A stretch of DNA of 7,789 nt from JBKEAJ01 sp047972135 (GTDB taxonomy: Bacteria; Bacteroidota; Bacteroidia; Bacteroidales; Prolixibacteraceae): NCBI GenBank assembly GCA_047972135.1, contig JBKEAJ010000091.1, positions 1-7,789 on the forward strand, in the 5' to 3' direction. Position 1 is the first letter of the stretch. Every line of letters starts with the position of its first letter. The notes beneath the pieces were generated by a model. The model worked only from the letters and a program-made list of their open reading frames with translations, was not told the origin of the DNA and did no database searches. Made by a program: the position numbers and the translations under genes. Below, piece after piece: positions 1 to 6,701 of this stretch.

Positions 1-292
1 GAATAAGATAACATTGGAAGACATCGCCTCCAACGTAGGCTATTCTGCATCGCATTTTGGAACTCTGTTTACTCAGCGAACATCATTTTCCCCAATGGTG
101 TACTACAACCAGCTCAAAATACAACGAGCCTGCTCATACTTGCAATTTACAGACCTGAAAATCAAGGAGATATCATACAGGCTTGGTTTCTACGATCAAT
201 TTCATTTTTCCAAAGCCTTCACCCACGAGATGAGCCTAAGCCCCAAAGTTTACCGCACAAGATATAAGAACGAATACACGCCGCAGTGCTGA
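1..292 (+). CDS. AraC-family transcriptional regulator, C-terminal DNA-binding domain (partial, 5' end outside window)
   Basis: This is the C-terminal part of an AraC/XylS-type DNA-binding transcription regulator. The frame is open from the window edge (first full codon at base 2), and the true start lies upstream; the TTG at 14 is internal. About 96 residues are visible. The first helix-turn-helix is in ITLEDIASNVGYSASHFGTL, leading into a linker with QLKIQRACSYL. The second is LKIKEISYRLGFYDQFHFSK, followed by the family's closing motif (MSLSPKVYR). The pattern of LKIQRAC, FTDLKIKEIS, LGFYDQFHFSKAF and SPKVYR fits Bacteroidota AraC proteins with an N-terminal cupin-like sensor better than hybrid two-component regulators, but the sensor half is not in view. 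The gene lies upstream of and in the same direction as the SusC/SusD operon, so it is a plausible local regulator of that operon. This role is inference from position. Confidence 0.93.
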   Translation, partial: NKITLEDIASNVGYSASHFGTLFTQRTSFSPMVYYNQLKIQRACSYLQFTDLKIKEISYRLGFYDQFHFSKAFTHEMSLSPKVYRTRYKNEYTPQC

Positions 293-409
293 ACAATACG
301 AGAACTGCAAAAAGAAGCAGTATTAATACAAGCTATATGCTGTAGGCTATAAGCCAAAACAAATAACTAATCTCCGAACCAGAGCATTTAGCTATGAATC
401 AAGGGAATT

Positions 410-427
410 TTAACTTATGGTTAACTT
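410..427 (+). repeat. Short direct repeats TTAACTT spaced 11 bp, possible regulator site
   Basis: TTAACTT occurs at 410-416 and again at 421-427, so the copies start 11 bases apart, about one helical turn. The stretch also has ACTTAT (413-418) facing ATAAGT (432-437). Direct repeats on one face of the helix are typical of AraC-type operators, although those are more often about two turns apart. The position, roughly 35-55 bases upstream of a weak -7-like element, would suit an activator site. The repeats are short and lie in A/T-rich DNA, so chance is a real alternative. Confidence 0.2.
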
Positions 428-462
428 GACAATAAGTGAAAGTAGTAAAAAAAAACGTTGAT

Positions 463-470
463 TTTATTTG
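463..470 (+). promoter_or_regulatory. Weak candidate Bacteroidetes -7 promoter element
   Basis: TTTATTTG at 463-470 matches the Bacteroidetes -7 consensus TAnnTTTG at all but one fixed position. It lies in the most A/T-rich part of the intergenic region. No TTTG at the expected -33 spacing is visible, so the match is incomplete. If used, transcription would start near 475-480 and leave a leader of about 600 bases before the SusC-like gene, containing the weak ORF and the inverted repeats. It is the best of the three TTTG sites in the region; the others, at 817-820 and 1062-1065, fit less well. Confidence 0.22.
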
Positions 471-521
471 ATTTAATAAAAAAAGTTCTTACATTGCAGA
501 GCAAAACTTTAGCAAAAAGTC

Positions 522-938
522 ATGAAATCTGCTCGTATTACATGGAATTTATGTACGTCTATTGATTCAAAAGGAGGCGCACTATACTCGTGCTCTTATA
601 TCGCTGATAATAAGCATATTGCTCGCCCTCTCGCAAAATATACAATTAGCTTAAATTCAGTAAGATATACTGACTCCACATCAATATACAAGCACTCACA
701 CGCAGCACAAGTTTCCCCTACATTAAATATAGGTTCTAACACATATTTTCACAGGTTGTCAGCAAGACCACTTGCGATTAAGCTATTCCAAATATTCAAA
801 AAGAAAAACCATAAGTTTTGCTACTCTGCAAGGGTAGCATCAATCGCCACGTCTAGCGTAAATGAGTCTTGCACTTACACTGATTTACGAATTAATACCA
901 TTGAGCAACTTATTAACCCTAAAACCCTGCCTATATGA
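522..938 (+). CDS. Doubtful hypothetical ORF, 138 codons
   Basis: I do not recognise this protein and doubt that it is made. The frame runs from ATG at 522 to TGA at 936-938. The predicted product is rich in Ser, Thr, Ile and Tyr, has five Cys, and is strongly basic, with very few Asp and Glu. This composition differs from the acidic lipoproteins downstream. It has no signal peptide, no clear membrane segment, no repeats and no motif known to me. The start is preceded by A-rich sequence, which is not informative in this phylum. An open frame of this length in A/T-rich DNA is somewhat more than expected by chance, so a small lineage-specific gene or a remnant remains possible. A non-coding leader or small RNA region is the main alternative. 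Confidence 0.2.
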   Translation: MKSARITWNLCTSIDSKGGALYSCSYIADNKHIARPLAKYTISLNSVRYTDSTSIYKHSHAAQVSPTLNIGSNTYFHRLSARPLAIKLFQIFKKKNHKFCYSARVASIATSSVNESCTYTDLRINTIEQLINPKTLPI

Positions 939-967
939 AGAAATAAATACCTTAAACCAAAATCAAT

Positions 968-1034
968 GGGGAGATATTCCCCGTAGTAAGTTACATACTA
1001 CTGATGAAATGAGATGCTTCCTCATGGTAGTATG
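968..1034 (+). promoter_or_regulatory. Cluster of inverted repeats in the leader before the SusC-like gene, some mutually exclusive
   Basis: Three dyads lie 45-111 bases upstream of the transporter start. (1) GGGGA (968-972) pairs with TCCCC (978-982) around a 5-base loop. (2) GTAGTA (983-988) pairs with TACTAC (996-1001); G990-C994 can add a pair inside. (3) CATACTAC (994-1001) pairs perfectly with GTAGTATG (1027-1034), and ATGAG (1009-1013) pairs with CTCAT (1021-1025) inside it. Dyads 2 and 3 share bases 996-1001, so an RNA could form only one of them at a time. No T-run follows 1034, so this is not a standard intrinsic terminator. It may be a leader switch, a stabilising 5' structure or, at the DNA level, a protein-binding site. 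The pairing is directly visible; the function is inferred. Confidence 0.45.
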
Positions 1035-1078
1035 AAGTCAAATTGTAATAAACTTAATTAATTTGATAGCACAGAACT

Positions 1079-4000
1079 ATGAACAACTTATTAAAAAAAG
1101 AGGGTAATAAGCTAAGACTTAACTTATTACCAAACATGTCTATAGCAATTAATATTATAGCATTATTGATATTCGGTATATTATTCAGTACCGGAGCCAA
1201 GCTCGCACGCTCTCAAACCGCACTTGCTTATGCACATCCTGAAACGACAAACAACACATCTTCACTCGCACTGCAACAAGGCAAAAAAAAGATATCAGGA
1301 ACAGTTAAGGGTGTAAGTGGCGAGCCTCTCACAGGCGTAAATGTTTATGTAAAAGGGACAACTCACGGAACAATTACTGATTCTGACGGAGACTTCTCCC
1401 TTGCAGATGTCCCATCAGATGCGGTCGTAGTATTCTCTTTTATAGGGATGAAAACACAAGAAGTGCATGTTGCTGGGAAATCTGAATTTAATATTTCCTT
1501 AGCTACCGATGCAATAGGTATTGAAGAGATTGTAGTATCAACAGGTTATCTGTCTAAGGTTCATAAAAGAGACCTTACGGCATCTGTTTCGAGTGTCCGT
1601 GCCGAAGACTTGGAAAGTATTCCTGTTACCAGTGTCTCAGAAATATTATCCACACAATCTACTGGGCTACAAAGTATCAATCTAAGTGGAGCACCTGGAG
1701 CTAGAGGAAATTTAGTAATACGCGGTAACACCTCTATTTCTGGCGATTTGAATGCCAATACTGCATTCAGCAACCCACTATATGTTGTTGACGGCGTTCA
1801 GACCTCACTAGAAGATCTTGCGGGCTTTAATGTTTCCAACGTAGATTTTCTGGCATCCCTGAATCCTGCCGACATTGAGAGCATCGATATTTTGAAAGAT
1901 GCTTCGGCAGCGGCTATTTTTGGTTCAAGGGGGGCAAACGGGGTTATTATAATAAACACCAAAAAGGGAAGGGCTTTGGACAAACCCGAGTTTACCTTCA
2001 CTGTAAATTTCGGTATTCAGCCAAAGCCAGAGCTTGTCCCAATGCTAGTAGGAACGGCAGAGCGTCGAGCAAAGATGAGCATGATAAACACGTGGTGGAC
2101 AGACAGTGAGCTACAGGGCGACAATGTACCTATAATGCTGACGGACAGCTTAAATCAAGCATTTAACAACAATGTAGACTATCAAGGACTATTCTATCAA
2201 ACCGGTATTCAGCAGCAATACAACTTCAGCATGCGAGGAGGCTCGGAGGCATCTAATTATCGTGTTTCTCTTGGCTACAATGACAATAAAGGAGTTGTTA
2301 CGACCACCGGCTACAAGCGCTATACTTTTACGGGGAACCTCAACACCAAAGTTGGCAAGCGCTTCCGCAACCAGCTGCAAACCAAGGTAATGTTCTCCGA
2401 CCAACAAACAGGTCAAGGAAATCCTTACCAATACAATACTGCTTTTTCTGGTTATGCAAATAACAGTTTGCCAGTTGCTCCAAACAATCTGCAATCTTCT
2501 CTATTTTACCTTTCAGAAGATAAGATAAGCTCTCTTCAAGGAGAGTTAGATGCCCGGTTAAATACTGACGAGACAGTACAGACCAGCATTTCAAATCTTG
2601 CTCAGCTTGATATTATCGACGGATTGACCCTAAACAACCAGCTGACTTTTGTTTACGATAGCAATAAGAAGAATTTTTATGAGCCATCTTTGACAAGACC
2701 TGAAGGCGACGGATTTTCAAGTTACTCATTATACAATAGGCGCAATTACGCTACCGACACTTATCTGAGCTACTTCAAAACCATTAATAATCACGAGATT
2801 ACTGGACTATTAGGAATAAAGACTGATTATAACAAATATGAGGACATAGGAATATCTGCCGTAGGTTTTGGCAGCGATGCCATACAAGTCATAAACGATC
2901 GATACACAAAAGAAGAGATTGGCGGTTATACGGATATAGAGGCAAATGCTTTGGTATCATACTTCGCACGTTTCAGCTACAAATTCAAGGATCGTTATAT
3001 CATAGAGGGCAACCTCAGTATCGACGGTTCGTCTCGTTTTGGGAAGGATGTTCGATGGGCTAAGTTTTCTGCTATCTCGCTGGCGTGGATTTTATCAGAC
3101 GAGCCCTGGCTGTCAACCTTAAAAGAGAGTTTTTTGGACTTTACTAAGGTGAAATTTAGCTATGGTGTAAATGGTAAACAGTTCACAGAGAACTATCTGA
3201 GATATGGAAGTTATAATTTGGGATACGGAGGCACTGGATCCTACTATACCAATCAGATGGTAGTTTCTTCTTACGGAGGTGTTACAGGGGTTGTTCCCAA
3301 CTACAACGCGATAGGCAACGACAAGCTCTCGTGGGAGAATTCCACACAGTGGAATTTTGGAGTGGAGTTGGATATGTTTAAGCAACGCTTGAGTATAACT
3401 TTCGATGCCTACAACAAAAAGACCGACAAACTATTTTTTGACATTAGCTTCCCTGCCTATTCAGGATATAATACGACAAAAGCCAATGTTGCCGGAGTTA
3501 TCAACTACGGATGGGAGAGTATGGTCAACTGGCATGTTTTTCCACGCACCAACAATCTTCGCCTAGAGCTGAGCTGCGGACTTTCTCACAACGAGAACTA
3601 CGTCAGCAAACTCCCCAGTGGCAACAGAGATTACACTGGTAGCGATTACGGCTATGTTGTAGGTTTGCCGCTGAATCTATACAAGATGCTTATCAACGAT
3701 TATATAATTGATGATTTATCTCAGCTTCCCGTCAATCCATATACTGGTCAACCACTAACGGGGAAGGGCGCATGGGCAGCCATCCGTCCGGGCTTCCCTA
3801 TTTGGAAAGATCTAAACGGAGATTATCTTATAGATGACTCACACGACTTGCAATTGGCACGCGATTATTCACCTGTCCCCGATTTACTGGGTTCTTTCAA
3901 TATAAATCTACAATACAAAGGATGGTATCTCAGAGCATACAGTCAATTTTCCTTTGGAGCAGATATAAAGAATACTGTACTGAACAGTTATATGGATTCT

Positions 4001-4417
4001 TATGACAGAGGCGGTATAGCTTGGGCAAAAAATGGCTTAGCCGATTTGAGTATGTATTCATTCTGGACAAGTCCTGGCGACGGAGCTGCGGGAGTTCGTT
4101 TTCCTGCATTATACCCTTCATCATCAAGCCTAGGTCCCTTCTACGGTTTTAGGGGAAACCAAACTCTATGGCTGGAGAGTGGTGATTATTGGAAGATTAC
4201 CAACATCTCGCTCGGCTATACATTTGAGAAAGGCAGTTTTATCAACAACATAGGACTCAGCCGCCTACGAATTTATTCATCTGTATTAAATCCATATCAA
4301 TGGCAACGCTCCAAAGCCGTGGTTGATGCATCGCTAGTCAATGCTAAGGGGCATGTATTGGGCAATGGCTATCCTCAGGCATCTACTATTTCATTTGGTG
4401 TCGATTTAAGATTTTAA
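1079..4417 (+). CDS. SusC/RagA-family TonB-linked outer-membrane transporter
   Basis: This is a 22-strand-type outer-membrane barrel protein that imports a ligand handed over by its SusD partner, powered by TonB. Its 1112 residues are a normal length for the family. The N-terminus has a basic stretch followed by a hydrophobic signal segment (about 20-40), with cleavage plausible near residues 40-50. A CarboxypepD_reg-like domain covers about 71-142 (KISGTV, EPLTGVNVYVKGTT, DGDFSL). A TonB-box-like segment (EEIVVSTGY) is at 149-157. The plug covers about 160-297 with family hallmarks PLYVVDGV and DILKDASAAAIFGSRGANGV. The rest is barrel, ending in the aromatic residue of VDLRF. A loop at 911-923 (DLNGDYLIDDSHD) matches the calcium-binding-like loop common in this family, but has His where the last Asp usually sits. 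No STN domain is present. The start is the first ATG after an in-frame TAG at 1067-1069; Met20 is an alternative. The substrate cannot be told from sequence. Confidence 0.97.
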   Translation: MNNLLKKEGNKLRLNLLPNMSIAINIIALLIFGILFSTGAKLARSQTALAYAHPETTNNTSSLALQQGKKKISGTVKGVSGEPLTGVNVYVKGTTHGTITDSDGDFSLADVPSDAVVVFSFIGMKTQEVHVAGKSEFNISLATDAIGIEEIVVSTGYLSKVHKRDLTASVSSVRAEDLESIPVTSVSEILSTQSTGLQSINLSGAPGARGNLVIRGNTSISGDLNANTAFSNPLYVVDGVQTSLEDLAGFNVSNVDFLASLNPADIESIDILKDASAAAIFGSRGANGVIIINTKKGRALDKPEFTFTVNFGIQPKPELVPMLVGTAERRAKMSMINTWWTDSELQGDNVPIMLTDSLNQAFNNNVDYQGLFYQTGIQQQYNFSMRGGSEASNYRVSLGYNDNKGVVTTTGYKRYTFTGNLNTKVGKRFRNQLQTKVMFSDQQTGQGNPYQYNTAFSGYANNSLPVAPNNLQSSLFYLSEDKISSLQGELDARLNTDETVQTSISNLAQLDIIDGLTLNNQLTFVYDSNKKNFYEPSLTRPEGDGFSSYSLYNRRNYATDTYLSYFKTINNHEITGLLGIKTDYNKYEDIGISAVGFGSDAIQVINDRYTKEEIGGYTDIEANALVSYFARFSYKFKDRYIIEGNLSIDGSSRFGKDVRWAKFSAISLAWILSDEPWLSTLKESFLDFTKVKFSYGVNGKQFTENYLRYGSYNLGYGGTGSYYTNQMVVSSYGGVTGVVPNYNAIGNDKLSWENSTQWNFGVELDMFKQRLSITFDAYNKKTDKLFFDISFPAYSGYNTTKANVAGVINYGWESMVNWHVFPRTNNLRLELSCGLSHNENYVSKLPSGNRDYTGSDYGYVVGLPLNLYKMLINDYIIDDLSQLPVNPYTGQPLTGKGAWAAIRPGFPIWKDLNGDYLIDDSHDLQLARDYSPVPDLLGSFNINLQYKGWYLRAYSQFSFGADIKNTVLNSYMDSYDRGGIAWAKNGLADLSMYSFWTSPGDGAAGVRFPALYPSSSSLGPFYGFRGNQTLWLESGDYWKITNISLGYTFEKGSFINNIGLSRLRIYSSVLNPYQWQRSKAVVDASLVNAKGHVLGNGYPQASTISFGVDLRF

Positions 4418-4425
4418 TTCAAAAA

Positions 4426-5973
4426 ATGATTATCATGAAAAAGTTAATATACATATCATTACTCTCACTGTTACTGCTTGGCACACAGAGCTGTAATAAT
4501 TTGCTCGACCAAGAGCCGGTCAGCATCACCCACCCCGAAGTTTTTTGGGTCAACGAAAGTAATGCAGAACAAGCATTAGCAGGTGCTTACGGCTTGCTAA
4601 AGAACACAATAATGTATCAGTCAAACTTCTTATACTGGGGCGAATTTACAGGCATGACCTTCATGGACAGTCGTAGCTGGATAAGTAACTACATAGAGGG
4701 CAGCGGCAACTACGTGCTTGCTTATCGTGGGGAGTCGATAAATTGGAAAGGCTTTTACAGAGCAGCCAATTGGGCAGTAACTATTGAGCATTATGTAAGC
4801 GACATGTCTGATGATTTATTCTCAAGCCCTGAGGAAAAGAAGCGAGTAATCGGCGAAGCCGCCTTTATCAGAGCAGTAAGCTATTTTTATATTGCACGCA
4901 TTTGGGGAGACGCCCCGATAGTTACGGAAAACATAGAATCGTCAGACCAACTGATTACTGAGGACGGCTACATAGTAGAAGTTCCCCGTTCGCCCGAACT
5001 TGCGGTTCTTGACCATGCTTTGGCTGCCACCGACAAGGCCATCGAGAATTTGGAATATTCCAGTCCTGGCGACAGCAAATGGGCAATTCAAGCAAATAAA
5101 GCTAGTGCCGAAGCCCTGAAAGCACATATCACACTTTGGTACGCCAGCCGCGACAATGACAATAACGAAATGTTGCAGGCATGTGTCACCGCAGCCACCT
5201 CCGTAATAAGCAATGGCAACGCACAATTAATAGACTACGTCAACGAGGGAAAAGACGGCTATGAAAGTATGTGCAAAGGGCAATCGAAAACGGGACTGTT
5301 TGAGATAAATATCAGCACCGACGTAAACGAGTCTTTTCGTTTAAGTTCGGGCGATTCATATTATACTGGGCTCACACTAAATTATCCGGTGTGGAAAGAA
5401 AAAAACACCAACACCTCACCCTACCTTAACCCTGAATGGTATGGCAATGAGTTTATGGCGCAAGATGAGGACTATGCAAACGACGTAAGAAAGGAGTTAT
5501 TCTTTTATGAATACGATCAGCCCGATGAGTCCTTTGTCACCAAGTATGAATTGCGTTCTCAAGACCCTGCCTCGGAGGATCCATACGCACAATTTTCTGA
5601 AGCTAACATACTAATTTTCAGGCTTGCGGATGTTTACTTGTTACGAGCAGAGGCTAATGCAAAATTAAGCAAAGGCGGTCTTGCAGTTAGCGATCTGAAT
5701 GAAATCAGGAGCAAGGCAGGAGTAAGTCCTTATATGGGAGCTACAGACCGAGCCAGTCTTATGAAAGCGATATTCAACGAGCGTGCAATAGAATTTGTAG
5801 CCGAAGGTCAATCAGGCTTTGACAGAATTCGCATGGACTATTACTACGAAGGAGTTTCATGGATGAATAGAGATCGCATTTCTAAGAAAGGGTACTTTTG
5901 GCCTGTATACCCGGGAATAATTTCCATAAATCCATCAATAGTTCAAACTGAGTACTGGAGAGGCAAAGTCTAA
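4426..5973 (+). CDS. SusD/RagB-family surface nutrient-binding lipoprotein
   Basis: This protein is the expected partner of the SusC-like transporter: a lipid-anchored alpha-helical lid that binds the ligand on the cell surface. The 515 residues are typical. A hydrophobic signal ends in a lipobox with Cys23 (GTQSC), followed by NNLLDQEPVS, a classic SusD mature start. Family motifs appear in order: WKGFYRAANWA (107-117), GEAAFIRAVSYFYIARIWGD (143-162, the helical repeat region), ILIFRLADVYLLRAEA (395-410), IFNERAIEFVAEG (449-461), and a C-terminal WPVYPGIISINP segment (492-503). Two starts are possible: ATG at 4426, 8 bases after the transporter stop, or ATG at 4435, which gives a cleaner MKKLIYISLL signal peptide and may be the true one. 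The tight spacing supports co-transcription and probably translational coupling. Ligand specificity is unknown. Confidence 0.96.
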   Translation: MIIMKKLIYISLLSLLLLGTQSCNNLLDQEPVSITHPEVFWVNESNAEQALAGAYGLLKNTIMYQSNFLYWGEFTGMTFMDSRSWISNYIEGSGNYVLAYRGESINWKGFYRAANWAVTIEHYVSDMSDDLFSSPEEKKRVIGEAAFIRAVSYFYIARIWGDAPIVTENIESSDQLITEDGYIVEVPRSPELAVLDHALAATDKAIENLEYSSPGDSKWAIQANKASAEALKAHITLWYASRDNDNNEMLQACVTAATSVISNGNAQLIDYVNEGKDGYESMCKGQSKTGLFEINISTDVNESFRLSSGDSYYTGLTLNYPVWKEKNTNTSPYLNPEWYGNEFMAQDEDYANDVRKELFFYEYDQPDESFVTKYELRSQDPASEDPYAQFSEANILIFRLADVYLLRAEANAKLSKGGLAVSDLNEIRSKAGVSPYMGATDRASLMKAIFNERAIEFVAEGQSGFDRIRMDYYYEGVSWMNRDRISKKGYFWPVYPGIISINPSIVQTEYWRGKV

Positions 5974-6016
5974 CGAGATAAAGACTTAATAATTAGAAAC
6001 ATTAAATTATACAGAA

Positions 6017-6667
6017 GTGAAAAATCTACTAATAATATTTATTATAGCCCTTGTTTTTACATCTTGTAATAACGACGACTATCTAATAGACGGCGGAGTC
6101 AGTAATGCCGAGGTGGGAAAGTCAACATTGACATACCTAAAATCACATCCTCAGCTCGACACCTTTGCCATTCTATTAGACCGTGCCGGATTGGCAAGTA
6201 CCGTTGAAGGCGAAACTACCGTGTTTGTTGCAAACAATCTGTCGATAAACCGATATGTTGACGCTATATTAACAGAGCTGAGAGAGGAAGATCCCACAGC
6301 GACATACACCATTGATGACATACCACAGGATACCCTAAAGAAATATATGGGTGGTTATATCTTTGAGGGCAAAATCACTCGTGAGGACCTGAAAAAGGAA
6401 GGTAAAGTTTATACTGCCTTAAATGGAGAACAGCATCGTCTGTCTTTGGAACCTGTTTCATCGGGAAGAATATCCTACAGTGGCAACCTGAGCAATCCTC
6501 CTGAGTATGTATATTTCACATATAAAGGGGGAAGCGACTGGGACGCCTGGGATAAGATTTCAGACGATACAAAAATCATCATCCGCACCTCGAATTTAAT
6601 TTCGACCAACGGGATGATTCATGTATTGCAAGGCACACATGTACTTTTCAACTATAAAAGTAAATAG
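6017..6667 (+). CDS. Fasciclin (FAS1)-like domain lipoprotein, GTG start
   Basis: This is a 216-residue predicted lipoprotein with a single divergent fasciclin domain. The start must be GTG at 6017: an in-frame TAA lies at 5990-5992, no other usual start precedes the signal peptide, and the next Met is residue 111. The signal peptide ends at the lipobox VFTSC with Cys17. The FAS1 fold is suggested by LDTFAILLDRAGLASTV (47-63), the H1-like motif TTVFVANNLSI (67-77) and the H2-like motif STNGMIHVLQGTHVLF (196-211). The region between H1 and H2 is longer and more charged than in a typical FAS1 domain of about 140 residues. FAS1 domains are known in cell adhesion and extracellular matrix binding. 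Here the protein probably sits on the outer surface with the SusC/SusD pair, and a role in ligand or matrix binding is inference. Confidence 0.85.
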   Translation: MKNLLIIFIIALVFTSCNNDDYLIDGGVSNAEVGKSTLTYLKSHPQLDTFAILLDRAGLASTVEGETTVFVANNLSINRYVDAILTELREEDPTATYTIDDIPQDTLKKYMGGYIFEGKITREDLKKEGKVYTALNGEQHRLSLEPVSSGRISYSGNLSNPPEYVYFTYKGGSDWDAWDKISDDTKIIIRTSNLISTNGMIHVLQGTHVLFNYKSK

Positions 6668-6701
6668 AACAAGTAGTCTAAGTATTTAAATTATAATTAC
6701 A

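Larger units (their letters stand above)
293..1078. other. Long A/T-rich intergenic region before the transporter operon
   Basis: This 786-base stretch separates the regulator gene from the SusC-like gene. It holds no convincing gene; one weak ORF (522-938) is listed separately. Near the end of the regulator gene are a 10-base palindrome (GTATTAATAC, 320-329) and a small 4-bp dyad with GGCT at 345-348 and AGCC at 352-355. Neither has the strong stem plus T-run of an intrinsic terminator. Bases 441-485 are strongly A/T-rich with two A-tracts, which looks like promoter territory. Further on lie inverted repeats at 968-1034. The length is large for a leader in front of a SusC gene, and it leaves room for regulator sites, a small RNA or a remnant gene. 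Confidence 0.8.

Noticed and set aside
345..355. Dyad GGCT/AGCC as a terminator of the AraC-family gene
   Set aside because: The stem has only 4 pairs and no T-run follows.
441..1002. Invertible DNA switch flanked by AGTAGTA (441-447) and TACTACT (996-1002)
   Set aside because: The inverted match is only 7 bases with no extension on either side, and no recombinase gene is in view; in A/T-rich DNA this is expected by chance.
1058..1065. TTAATTTG as the -7 promoter element of the SusC-like gene
   Set aside because: It is one mismatch from TAnnTTTG, but no -33 TTTG is suitably placed and the start of transcription would fall almost at the ATG.
1079..1300. STN domain and FecR/ECF-sigma signalling by the transporter
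   Set aside because: Only about 20-30 residues lie between the signal peptide and the CarboxypepD_reg-like domain, too few for an STN domain, and no FecR or sigma gene is present in the window.
2189..2494. Open frames on the minus strand inside the SusC-like gene (also 1561-1773, 1798-2001, 2340-2594, 3119-3385, 3930-4127)
   Set aside because: They lie opposite a clearly conserved coding frame, and their products show no family features.
4942..5226. Minus-strand open frame inside the SusD-like gene
   Set aside because: It is antisense to conserved SusD coding sequence, Cys-rich without pattern, and has no recognisable motif.
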